Of a stretch of 64,000 nt of DNA, positions 22,359 through 31,915 are shown piece by piece. Positions within the stretch are counted from its first letter, which is position 1. Every line of letters starts with the position of its first letter. The stretch covers positions 248,001 through 312,000 of the forward strand of contig CM069871.1 of NCBI GenBank assembly GCA_036172665.1, read 5' to 3'. The notes under the pieces were generated by a model. It did no database searches. It was not told the origin of the DNA and was given only the letters and a program-made list of their open reading frames with translations. The position numbers were made by a program, and so were the translations under genes. Source of the DNA: Prosopocoilus inquinatus. Its lineage: Eukaryota > Arthropoda > Insecta > Coleoptera > Lucanidae.

Positions 22359-23848
22359 TTAAATGCCACTTTGTTCCGTAATAAAGGAGCGAAGGACACC
22401 TACGTGAGAATACACTCCAGGGAAGAAAGGACGTGCACAGCCGTATCCCCAAGACACTATGCCAGCAAGGACGTTGTTCACAGTTAACGGACCGCCAGAG
22501 TCACCCTAAGCAAAAAAGAAGCGTTTATGTGTTTATGTTGTAGAAACATCAATGGAGCTTACCTGGCAGGCATCAAGACCACCTTGAGGAACTCCAGCGC
22601 ACAACATGCGCTCAGTCACAGTATCAAAACCATACGCCGCTCTGCATTGGTCAAGACCGACGATTGGTACAAGAACGGCTTGCAAATTCGGTGAGCCAGC
22701 TTGCGATCCGTCGTAAAGGTCACCCCAACCAGTTACCCGTGATGGTTCACCATTTGCCCAGTTTTGCCCCTCTTGAGGAAGCGGGACTACATTGATGGTC
22801 GGCCCAATAGCGAAGGAGCCAGTGGTTGAATAAACTGCGATGTCGAAATCGACGGTGTAATAATCGAACTGTGGATGGACGGCGACGGTGTTTGCCGAAA
22901 GAACTTGACCACCACTTGCGTGATAGGTTGATCCAGCACGGAAACTCACCACGAAAACGGACACCCTAAAAAAGTGACAGCCGTTTATGCTCTCTTTTTC
23001 TTGATCGATTTAAAAAAGAAATCACTTACGCCACAGCGCAATGTGCGGCAGTCACGATCCAGCTTGGTGCAATGAGGGCGCCTCCACATATGTGACTACC
23101 CCAAGCTTGGAAGGACACTTGGTATGGAACTTCCTGGATGTCGATCGGTATACCGCCCACAATCCTGCCATCGGGCAATGGTTTTAGCGATCGCCCTTTT
23201 GGGGGTGCGGCTAAAAATTCATTCATAATTTTAATTTCGTCCAAAAAAAAAAATATTCAAAAAATTCAAATATAAAATAAAATGAAATCGAATCAAGAAA
23301 ATAGAAAGAAAAGACCGATTTTCATTTAAAAAAGAATCAAATCAAATCAAATAAATATTAGATTTAAACAATTTAACAATTTTAAAGTTTAAATTTGACA
23401 ATATTAGCATGTCTACAACTACCGTTTAAGAAATATCAATTAAATTTGAAAGGGGGTCGATGTACATTTTTATATTCATGTAAGGGGTCGATGCTTAGAA
23501 AAGGTTGGGAAACCTTTTCCACAATGTAGTCGTCTTCGTTTTTAAATTGGAGTATATACGAATAGTTTTTCCCCATTTCTGCAGATTATTTTCGCAGTAT
23601 TTACTTTTACGTAATCAAGCGAGCTCTGTCATTGGCAGCTGGCTGGAACTGACCAATGGCAGAGCTCGTTTTTAGCGGCAAAATTTCAAAGTACTCCTCC
23701 GAAATTAAAAACAAAAGAAAAAAAACAGATAAATGTATAAAAGTGAAAAATGTGAAAAAAGCTCTTTGAAAATTTAAAACAAAAAGTAATTGGGTTCCTT
23801 ACCGATGGCCAAGGCAAGAACTGCCGCGAGTACCAAGAGTCCCTTCAT
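22359..23848 (-). CDS. Trypsin-like serine protease (gene 6)
   Basis: Exons 23848..23803, 23210..23030, 22965..22563 and 22505..22359, 258 residues. Signal peptide [15 protein letters not shown]. Propeptide ending PDGR31, then IVGG. His72 in TAAHC, Asp117 in DFDIAV, Ser213 in GDSGGP. Asp189 (GGLDACQ), Gly216 and Gly226 predict trypsin specificity. It is closest to genes 9 and 11 (shared GDLYDG and [10 protein letters not shown]). Intron 1 (592 bp) is longer than in most relatives. It lies head-to-head with gene 7, about 2.0 kb between start codons. Confidence 0.93.
23620..23668. repeat. Hairpin inside intron 1 of gene 6
   Basis: CGAGCTCTGTCATTGG (from 23620) pairs with CCAATGGCAGAGCTCG (23653-23668) with one bulged base across a short loop. 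It may be the end of a MITE or a structured intron element. Intron 1 upstream of it (23420-23500) resembles 14150-14250. Confidence 0.55.
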
Positions 23849-23890
23849 GTCTGCTGGATTGACTGATGACTTCTGCATGCAAACCACTGC

Positions 23891-23928
23891 TTTTATACTC
23901 GGTCGGTCGGATTATCAACGCAGATAAG
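23891..23928 (-). promoter_or_regulatory. Gene 6 promoter: TATA box and paired GATA motifs
   Basis: TATAAAA at 23897-23891 on the minus strand, then TTATC at 23912-23916 and AGATAAG at 23922-23928. The same pair and spacing occur at genes 5, 9 and 11. Confidence 0.65.
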
Positions 23929-24164
23929 GGATTTTGGACGGAAGATGTTGCCGATAAGGTAATTCAATGCGTGGCATAATTAAGTAGCGCCGTTTATTTT
24001 TAGAATTTTTCTTTGTTCATATAGAATCATCTTTTCGAGGGAGCTTTCTCCAGTTACTATTTCCGGAAGCCGAAGTAATCAACTTCCAAACCATTTAAAT
24101 TGTAGTCAATGAAGAAGGATATGCCATGCCAATTAAAAAAAAACTTTCTAGTTTTCTTCAAGAA

Positions 24165-24400
24165 CAAATTCTGTGTTATGGTTACGAATTGGGCTTGTGA
24201 GATTCTTGAGAAAAAGTAATTTTTGAGCAAAGTACTTGACGCGACAGAAGATTTAGCTGGTAGGTTCTTTATGCGAATTTCCTTCAAGGACAACCGACAT
24301 CCTGCATTGAAAAACAAAAGGCTGGTGATGGATTAAAAGGATGTACCCACTTCAATAACTCAAAATAAATCAAAGATTATGCAATTGAGAAATTACAAGA
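24165..24400 (+). repeat. Ghost copy of the gene 7/8 upstream flank, gene missing
   Basis: 24236-24354 matches 25555-25672 upstream of gene 7 (GGATGTACCCACTTCAAT). It then jumps to CTCAAAATAAATCAAAGA, which matches sequence downstream of gene 7 near 27636. The intervening gene body is absent. This looks like the scar of a lost gene copy. Confidence 0.55.
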
Positions 24401-24604
24401 GCGATCGCGAGGGGAAGAAGAGACGTTCAGTCAATTGAGTAAATAAGACGCGTTACTTTTGAATTTTGATTGTAATTCAAGAACGTGTTCGCTGATTGTT
24501 TTTCCGTAAACGGCGTTGGAAAGCTGGGAAAAAAGCTCTGTAAATTCCGTGCTTAAATTGAATTAAAAAATTACAAGTGCGATCGCGAGGGAAGAGAAAA
24601 GGTG

Positions 24605-24753
24605 TGTTCGTTTGTCTTGCTCGGAGTTACTCTCAAAGTTATAAAATGTAGTTTCCAGTCACATTCGTTTATCTCGCGCTGAAACACCTTTTAACCGTGA
24701 TTGAAAACTACATTTTAGAACTATAGAGTAATTCCGAGCAATACAAACGAACA
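24605..24753. mobile_element. 149-bp MITE with near-perfect inverted ends
   Basis: TGTTCGTTTG...TTGCTCGGA at the left end and TCCGAGCAA...CAAACGAACA at the right end are inverted copies (about 20 of 21 positions). Inner pairing continues through AAAATGTAGTTTTC-like sequence. The related copy near 29130 lacks this insert, so it entered after that repeat was duplicated or was lost from the other copy. Confidence 0.8.
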
Positions 24754-25762
24754 GACCTAAAGACGTTCAGTTAATTGAGCAAAAAGAAAACGCGGCGCTT
24801 TTGAATTTTGATTGTAACTCGAGAACGCGTTCTGTTTTTTGGTAAAGGCGTCGGAAAACTAAGGAAAAGCTCAGTAAATCTCACGCTTAAATTTAATTCA
24901 AAAATGACAAGCCCTGACAAATCAAATTTATCTGGAAAATGCACCCACTTTCCCTTTTGCAGTTGTTGCCCACCCGGAGTAAATCATCACGAGCCGCCAC
25001 TGGTACAATATCATATTATATTTTAGAATATTTTACTTTGTGCATGCAACGCAGTATTGCGAATCAACTCGAACAAAAATTTCTTTTTCGGCATACAGTA
25101 TTTCCTTGGAATTTCCTAAATTTATCAGGGAGTTTTTAAGTACGAATTTCCGAGTTCGTACGATTTTTTAGAGAAAAAAAAAATACTTTAAAAATCGTAT
25201 TATCCTAAGATGGTGCTTAGTAATAATGAGAAAAATCAGATAAATATTGAAATAAAAAAAATATTATTGTTGTCTACAATGAACGTATTTGAAAGCTTAA
25301 ATTCGTTTCGGATCAGGAGGAGATCAGCCAAATATTTTGATTATTTAAACTTCCCCGCCAAATTGGGGGAAAGATATTAAATAAAAGAAAGGAATGGTAC
25401 GAAATAAAAATAATCTTTCAGTCGTTACGTTCCATCTGAATCTTTTCGACTGGTAACCCCCTGCCAAAATAAATTTTGAGTTATGATTTAGGGTTGAGGG
25501 TAGACCTCTTGAGAAAAAGGTAATTTTTGAGTTAACTCAACAAATTAACTGCGGTGAAGAAGCGACGGCAGATTTACGTGGTAGGTTCTTTATGCCAATT
25601 TCCTCCAAGGACAACCGACATCCTGCATTGAAAAACAAAAGGCTGACGATGGATTAAAAGGATGTACCCACTTCAATGTGACAAGGCCGAAAAAAAAACG
25701 TATCATTGCGTTGAAGAACGTGTTTCCTTGATATGTAAATCCGCCACCACGCACAATTCAGG

Positions 25763-25823
25763 CTTATCACTGCAATCTTCACCTTCGCAATCAGTTATCT
25801 GCAGCAGAGCAGAAGTTATAAAT
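25763..25823 (+). promoter_or_regulatory. Gene 7 promoter: GATA motifs and TATA box
   Basis: CTTATC at 25763-25768, GTTATCT at 25794-25800 and TATAAAT at 25817-25823, 32 bp before the ATG. The whole segment is conserved at genes 8 and 12 and at pseudogene 10. Confidence 0.65.
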
Positions 25824-25854
25824 TTCACGAATGCCATCAAGAAGCAAATCAAAC

Positions 25855-26805
25855 ATGGGGGCGCTTTTTCTATTACTCACGATAGTCTTTGCTTCGGCTT
25901 CAGGTAAGTGTCCCAATTCTCAATATTTCCGTTCAAAAAAAATTTTGGATTTGGACCATTTCGTTCAAAATTCAAAATCAAATTCGTTTTGTTAATTTTA
26001 GCTGCTCCGCCGCCAATAGTGGGTGGCCAAGCAATTGATATCAGGGAGGTGCCATACCAAGTGTCTTTTCAATTTTTTGGCACTCATATCTGCGGGGCGA
26101 TTATTATTTCTTCAAATTGGGTGGTAACTGCTGCTCATTGCGCTGTGTCGTAAGTGGCAGAAACTATTTTGCCTTTGGATTAATCTTGGTATTTTTGAAG
26201 ATTGTCCCCGAATATGGTGACTTTACGCGCTGGTTCAAATTACCACGCAAGCGGCGGCCAAGTGGTTACGGCATCCAACATCATTCTCCATCCTGGGTAT
26301 ACCTCGTTTCCTACCAACAACGACATCGCGGTTGTTTCAATCCTGGATTCCTTTGCGTTCTCTGAAACCGTCAACGTGGTGCGACTTCCTCAACCAGGAC
26401 AAGACTGGGCGGATGGTGAACTGTCCCGGGTGAGTGGTTGGGGGATGCTTTTCGAAGGAGCGGGTGCGTCATCGCCGGATTTGCAAGCTGTGGAAACACC
26501 AATCGTCGGGCTTATCCAGTGCAGGATTTTTTACTCGTTTATTGACATGACCGAGCAGATGTTGTGCGCTGGATTTCTTGAGGGAGGACGCGGTGCTTGC
26601 CATGTAAAACCATTTAATCCCCTTACCCGCAGAATTAACTAAATCGTGCTTTTCGCAGATGGATTCTGGTGGACCCTTGACTGTAAATGGCGTACTCGCT
26701 GGAGTAGTATCGTTTAGTGCCGGATGTGCTCGTCCAGCTTTTCCCACAGTTTACGCTCACGTTGGTGCTCTTCGAAACTTCATTTCTGAACATACTGGTA
26801 TTTAA
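25855..26805 (+). CDS. S1A serine protease with altered pocket and activation site (gene 7)
   Basis: Exons 25855..25903, 26002..26149, 26201..26603 and 26659..26805, 248 residues. Signal peptide [16 protein letters not shown]. Then AAPPP directly before IVGG22, with no Arg or Lys at the activation position. The triad is intact: His62 (TAAHC), Asp107 (NNDIAV), Ser203 (MDSGGP). The S1 pocket is not tryptic: position 189 is Gly197 (GGRGACH), 192 is His, 193 is Met, 215 is Phe, 216 is Ser (VVSFSAG) and 226 is Thr (FPTVY). Thr226 and a non-Gly residue at 216 recall pancreatic elastase (Val216/Thr226), so a preference for small side chains is possible (inference). Activation by signal peptidase or another non-tryptic route would be needed. 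Exon 3 ends in CAT rather than CAG before GTAAAA; exon 4 starts ATG GAT TCT. Confidence 0.88.
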
Positions 26806-28879
26806 TTTAGATAATTATGACGTAAATGTAAAATAAATAATAAAAAGAAAAATTGAGTTTCGCTTTTTTTAATAATTTTTTTTCGAATACTTTCTTTTGC
26901 TTAAAAGTTTGAATCTGGTTTCGAATCGCTTAAATTTGGATTCCGTAGTTTTTGCAACAAAATACCTCAGGTTTGAATTTTCATTGCATTTGAATTCAAA
27001 CGAAACATAAAAATAGTTTGATTCGAAGGGGAAAGGGGATTACCGATTCGGACTGAAATTTCAAGAAGAGTGGGGATTAATCCGTTTGCAAAAGAAAGTC
27101 CGTCTTTGAATCTAAACACGTTTGGACCACATTTTCGTGAGCGAAAGTAAGCATCTTTTAAAATCAAGCTTTAACATCATAAGTAAAACTAAAAAATAAA
27201 AACATAAGTGAAATCTAGCACCTGGAAAGTCAGTTACCTTTGTACTCAGCAATTTTGTATATGAATACAACTTTCTTCGAAATTCTGATTCTTCACCCTC
27301 AATATATTAATACAGTCTACTAGATATTAAAATTGTTGGCTGATTGTCTCGCCCCCCTTTGCCAAGCCCTAGCTACGGTGCTGTCGTTGGTTGCTTAACC
27401 AAGACCAAGAAGACTTGAATCTTCGATCGAATCACGAATGCGACGAAAATTTTTCTGCCAATTTCTTCACTTTAGTATAATGTTAATTTATTATTACTTA
27501 TACTGACGATTTATATCCACACATTAAATTATTCCTCCGGTTATTAATTTTTTTATTATTGTTATTTCCACACGAAAATTGGTGGTATTACTTTTGGAAA
27601 ATGTAGGTTGCAGAATTCAGATTTTGAAGAAAACTCAAAATAAATCAAAGATCATGCAATTTGAAAATAGGGAAGTCTATCTAGAAAGTAAACAACTTTA
27701 CAACTTCCAGTTTTTGAATTTACGAATGAAGCAATTCGAATAGAGAAAGAAGACAGTTTCAGTAACTGTGTAATTTCCGTTTAAGCCTACAAATTATACT
27801 GAATGTTCGGGAAACCTGAAATCAAATCATTACAGCTTGAGTACAACTGGTACTTCATCTGTGCACAAACTGACACTATTATTTTATTTTTTCTTACGTT
27901 TTTGGTCGAAACATTTTCATCAACCCTTCTTCTATAATTATAAACCGCTCTACTGAAAAAATGCTCCATATTTTTTCTCTTTTCCTAAATTTGCCATACT
28001 TGTTAGAATCTCTTTGTATAAATGATTTTGACGAAAACACTACGCTTCTCAGCTGCTGGGAAAGCCGTGTATGGAAAAAATTCCACTGCCCCATTGCAAT
28101 CTGAGCAGACTTGCTTCAGCGTAAAACCATTTGGTCAGTAATAAAGGGTAATAAGTAAGTTATGCGCTAATAGAGGCAGCATCAAAAACTTATATTTTTT
28201 ATCCTCATTTCTCTTAGTTAAATAATATTTTATCTTTCGAAGAATTTTGTCTCTAGATTTTGGCTAAAAACATAAAAATTCCCTTATTCCCTTTAAGACG
28301 TCTGAATTCCCCAGATCAAGGGAAAATTCCCTAGACTTGGCAACTCTGTTTCCAAGTCCCCGGTGCTTCCTGTTAGCCGTTTTAAGGCGTTTTTCACAAA
28401 CTATTTTTATTATTTCGAAATAGAACTTATTGATCATTTCGTTTTCGGATTATTTGTTTACTTCTTGTTTCGTCATCCGCATTTCAAATAAAACGTCACA
28501 ACAACTGTTTCAAATCAAGCGCGACATATTTGGCAAGGGCATTTCTTTTTAATGTTTCTATTATACCGGGTATCCCGTGACGTAATGTTACTCCTTCACC
28601 CGCTTAATAATCAATTCAAACTGAATAAAAAAAAAAAAACTCTAATAAAGTTTTGTTCTAAAGTAAACCGTTTCAGAAATATTAGGTGTTAAATGTTCCA
28701 TTTTTTTTTTTTGTAATTTTATAGTTCACCTAATCACCTTCGCCTAACAATCAATTCAAATAAAAGATAACGAAATTTAACCTCGGTGCAGTTTTGTTGC
28801 CTGTTTCGACGTTTAACTTTAAAACAATCTGTCTGCATCTTTATTTTGTTTGAAAATTCCAAAATTAAGTGGTGCAATA
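26806..28879. other. Intergenic, no gene
   Basis: 26806-27530 is the downstream flank shared with 31190-31915. 27540-28870 is AT-rich and unique to this copy; 28600-28640 and 28730-28770 share AATCAATTCAAA-type short repeats. I see nothing coding. Confidence 0.6.
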
Positions 28880-29385
28880 CAGTGGCGGCTCGTAGGGGTG
28901 GGCAGGGTGGGCAGTGCCCAGTGCCCACCCCGTTCTATGAAGTTGCACGTTCCGGTTCCTCGTCCGGGCAACCCAGAAGAACAAATTTGTTTGGAAAATG
29001 AACCAACTTTCTCTTTTGCAGTTGTTGTCGGTTGATCGATTATTTTTTTGTTGAAAGGGCTTGGAAAATTGAGAAAATCCTCAATAAATCCCGTGCTTAA
29101 ATTGAATTGAGAAATTACAAGCGCGATTGCGAGGAAAGAGAAAGACGTTCAGTTAATTGAGCAAATGAAAAAACGCGGCGCTTTTGAATTTTGATTGTAA
29201 CTCGAGAACGCGTTCTGTTTTTTGGTAAAGGCGTCGGAAAACTAAGGAAAAGCTCAGTAAATCTCACGCTTAAATTTAATTCAAAAATGACAAGCCCTGA
29301 CAAATCAAATTTATCTGGAAAATGCACCCACTTTCCCTTTTGCAGTTGTTGCCCACCCGGAGTAAATCATCACGAGCCGCCACTG
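28880..29385. mobile_element. hAT-like non-autonomous transposon with 8-bp target duplication
   Basis: The ends CAGTGGCGGCTCGT (28880 onward) and ACGAGCCGCCACTG (ending 29385) are 14-bp inverted repeats. The flanks GTGCAATA (28872-28879) and GTACAATA (29386-29393) match in 7 of 8 positions. An 8-bp duplication and a CAGTGGCG-type terminus are typical of hAT elements. It has no transposase. The right end is also present at the equivalent site of the other block (ending 25002, followed by GTACAATA). Another single end lies at 49748. Confidence 0.75.
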
Positions 29386-30143
29386 GTACAATATCATATT
29401 ATATTTTAGAATATTTTACTTTGTGCATGCAATGCAGTATTGCCAATCAACTCGAACAAAAATTTCTTTTTCGGCATACAGTATTTCCTTGGAATTTCCT
29501 AAATTTATCAGGGAGTTTTTAAGTACGAATTTCCGAGTTCGTACGATTTTTTAGAGAAAAAAAAATACTTTAAAAATCGTATTATCCTAAGATGGTGCTT
29601 AGTAATAATGAGAAAAATCAGATAAATATTGAAATAAAAAAATATTATTGTTGTCTACAATGAACGTATTTGAAAGCTTAAATTCGTTTCGGATCAGGAG
29701 GAGATCAGCCGAATATTTTGATTATTTAAACTTCCCCGCCAAATTGGGGGAAAGATATTAAATAAAAGAAAGGAATGGTACGAAATAAAAATAATCTTTC
29801 AGTCGTTACGTTCCATCTGAATCTTTTCGACTGGTAACCACCTGCCAAAATAAATTTTGAGTTATGATTTAGGGTTGAGGGTAGACCTCTTGAGAAAAAG
29901 GTAATTTTTGAGTTAACTCAACAAATTAACTGCGGTGAAGAAGCGACGGAAGATTTACGTGGTAGGTTCTTTATACCAATTTCCTCCAAGGACAACCGAC
30001 ATCCTGCATTGAAAAACAAAAGGCTGGTGATGGATTAAAAGGATGTACCCACTTCAATGTGACAAGGCCGAAAAAAAAACGTATCATTGCGTTGAAGAAC
30101 GTGTTTCCTTGATATGTAAATCCGCCACCACGCACAATTCAGG

Positions 30144-30204
30144 CTTATCACTGCAATCTTCACCTTCGCAATCAGTTATCTGCAGCAGAACAGAAGTTAT
30201 AAAT
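30144..30204 (+). promoter_or_regulatory. Gene 8 promoter: GATA motifs and TATA box
   Basis: CTTATC 30144-30149, GTTATCT 30175-30181, TATAAAT 30198-30204. Identical in layout to gene 7. Confidence 0.65.
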
Positions 30205-30235
30205 TTCGCGAATACCAACAACAAGCAAATCAAAC

Positions 30236-31189
30236 ATGGGGGCGCTTTTTCTAATACTCACGATAGTCTTTGCTTCGGCTTCAGGTAAGTGTCCCAATAT
30301 TCAAAATCTCCGTTCAAAAAAAAATATTTGGATTTGGACCATTTCGTTCAAAATTCAAAATCAAATTCGTTTTGTTAATTTTAGCTGCTCTGCCGCCAAT
30401 AGTGGGTGGCCAAGCAATTGATATCAGGGAGGTGCCATACCAAGTGTCTTTTCAATTTTTTGGCACTCATATCTGCGGGGCGATTATTATTTCTTCAAAT
30501 TGGGTGGTAACTGCTGCTCATTGCGCTGTGTCGTAAGTGGCAGAAACTATTTTGCCTTTGGATTAATCTTGGTATTTTTGAAGATTGTCCCCGAATATGG
30601 TGACTTTACGCGCTGGTTCAAATTACCACGCAAGCGGCGGCCAAGTGGTTACGGCATCCAACATCATCCTCCATCCTGAGTATAGCACATTTCCTACCAA
30701 CAACGACATCGCGGTTGTTTCAATCCTGGATTCCTTTGCGTTCTCTGAAACCGTCAACGTGGTGCGACTTCCTCAACCAGGACAAGACTGGGCGGATGGT
30801 GAACTCTCCCGGGTGAGTGGTTGGGGGATGCTTTTCGAAGGAGCGGGTGCGTCATCGCCGGATTTGCAAGCTGTGGAAACACCAATCGTCGGGCTTACCC
30901 AGTGCAGGATTTTTTACTCGTTCATTGACATGACCGAGCAGATGTTGTGCGCTGGATTTCTTGAGGGAGGACGCGGTGCTTGCCATGTAAAACCATTTAA
31001 TCCCCTTACCCGCAGAATTAAATAAATCTTGCTTTTTCGCAGATGGATTCTGGTGGACCCTTGACTGTGAATGGCGTACTCGCTGGAGTAGTATCGTTTA
31101 GTGCCGGATGTGCTCGTCCAGCTTTTCCCACAGTTTACGCTCACGTTGGTGCTCTTCGAAACTTCATTTCTGAACATACTGGTATTTAA
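30236..31189 (+). CDS. S1A serine protease with altered pocket (gene 8), near-identical to gene 7
   Basis: Exons 30236..30284, 30385..30532, 30584..30986 and 31043..31189, 248 residues, same exon lengths as gene 7. Differences from gene 7 are few: Ile for Leu in the signal peptide, AALPP before [12 protein letters not shown] for HPGYTSFP, and Thr for Ile after VGL. It keeps His62, Asp107 and Ser203, and the same unusual residues: Gly at 189, His192, Met193, Phe215, Ser216 and Thr226. Conservation of these changes in both copies, with all frames open, argues that they are functional and not decay. No basic residue precedes IVGG. Confidence 0.88.
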
Positions 31190-31915
31190 TTTAGATAATT
31201 ATGACGTAAATGTAAAATAAATAATAAAAAGAAAAATTGAGTTTCGCTTCTTTTTTTAACAATTTTTTTTCGAATAGTTTCTTTTGCTTAAAAGTTTGAA
31301 ACTGATTTCGAATCGCTTGAATTTGGATTCCGTAGTTGTTGCAACAAAACATCTCAGGTTTGAATTTTCATTGCATTTGAATTCAAACGAAACATAAAAA
31401 TAGTTTGATTCGAAGGGGAAAGGGGATTACCGATCCGGACTGAAATTTCAAGAATAGTGGGGATTAATCCGTTCCCAAAATAAAGTCCGTCTTTGAATCT
31501 AAACACGTTTGGACCACATTTTCGTGAGCGAAAGTAAGCACCTTTTAAAATCAAGCTTTAACATCATAAGTAAAACTAAAAAATAAAAACATAACTGAAA
31601 TCTAGCACCTGGAAAGTCAGTTACCTTTGTACTCAGCAATTTTGTATATGAATACAACTTTCTTCGAAATTCTGATTCTTCACCCTCAATATATTAATAC
31701 AGTCTACTAGATATTAAAATTGTTGGCTGATTGTCTCGCCCCCCTTTGCCAAACCCTAGCTACGGTGCTGTCGTTGGTTGCTTAACCAAGACCAAGAAGA
31801 CTTGAATCTTCGATCGAATCTCGAAGGCGACGGAAATTTTTCTTCCAATTTCTTCACTTCAGTGTAATGATAATCTATTATTACTTACACTGACGATTTT
31901 TATCCACACATTAAA

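Larger units (their letters stand above)
24759..27530 (+). repeat. 2.8-kb duplicated block, copy 1 (contains gene 7)
   Basis: Nearly identical to 29142-31915 at an offset of about 4383 bp, covering upstream flank, all four exons, introns and about 700 bp of downstream flank. Differences are scattered substitutions and small indels, so the duplication is recent relative to the rest of the cluster. Confidence 0.8.
29142..31915 (+). repeat. 2.8-kb duplicated block, copy 2 (contains gene 8)
   Basis: Counterpart of 24759-27530. Its downstream flank is echoed again, more degenerately, at about 31935-32300 (CATAACTGAAATCTAGCACC), showing an older layer of duplication. Confidence 0.8.

Noticed and set aside
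24057..24317. 86-codon minus-strand frame in the gene 6/7 spacer
   Set aside because: The same DNA recurs upstream of genes 7 and 8 as non-coding flank with the frame not conserved.
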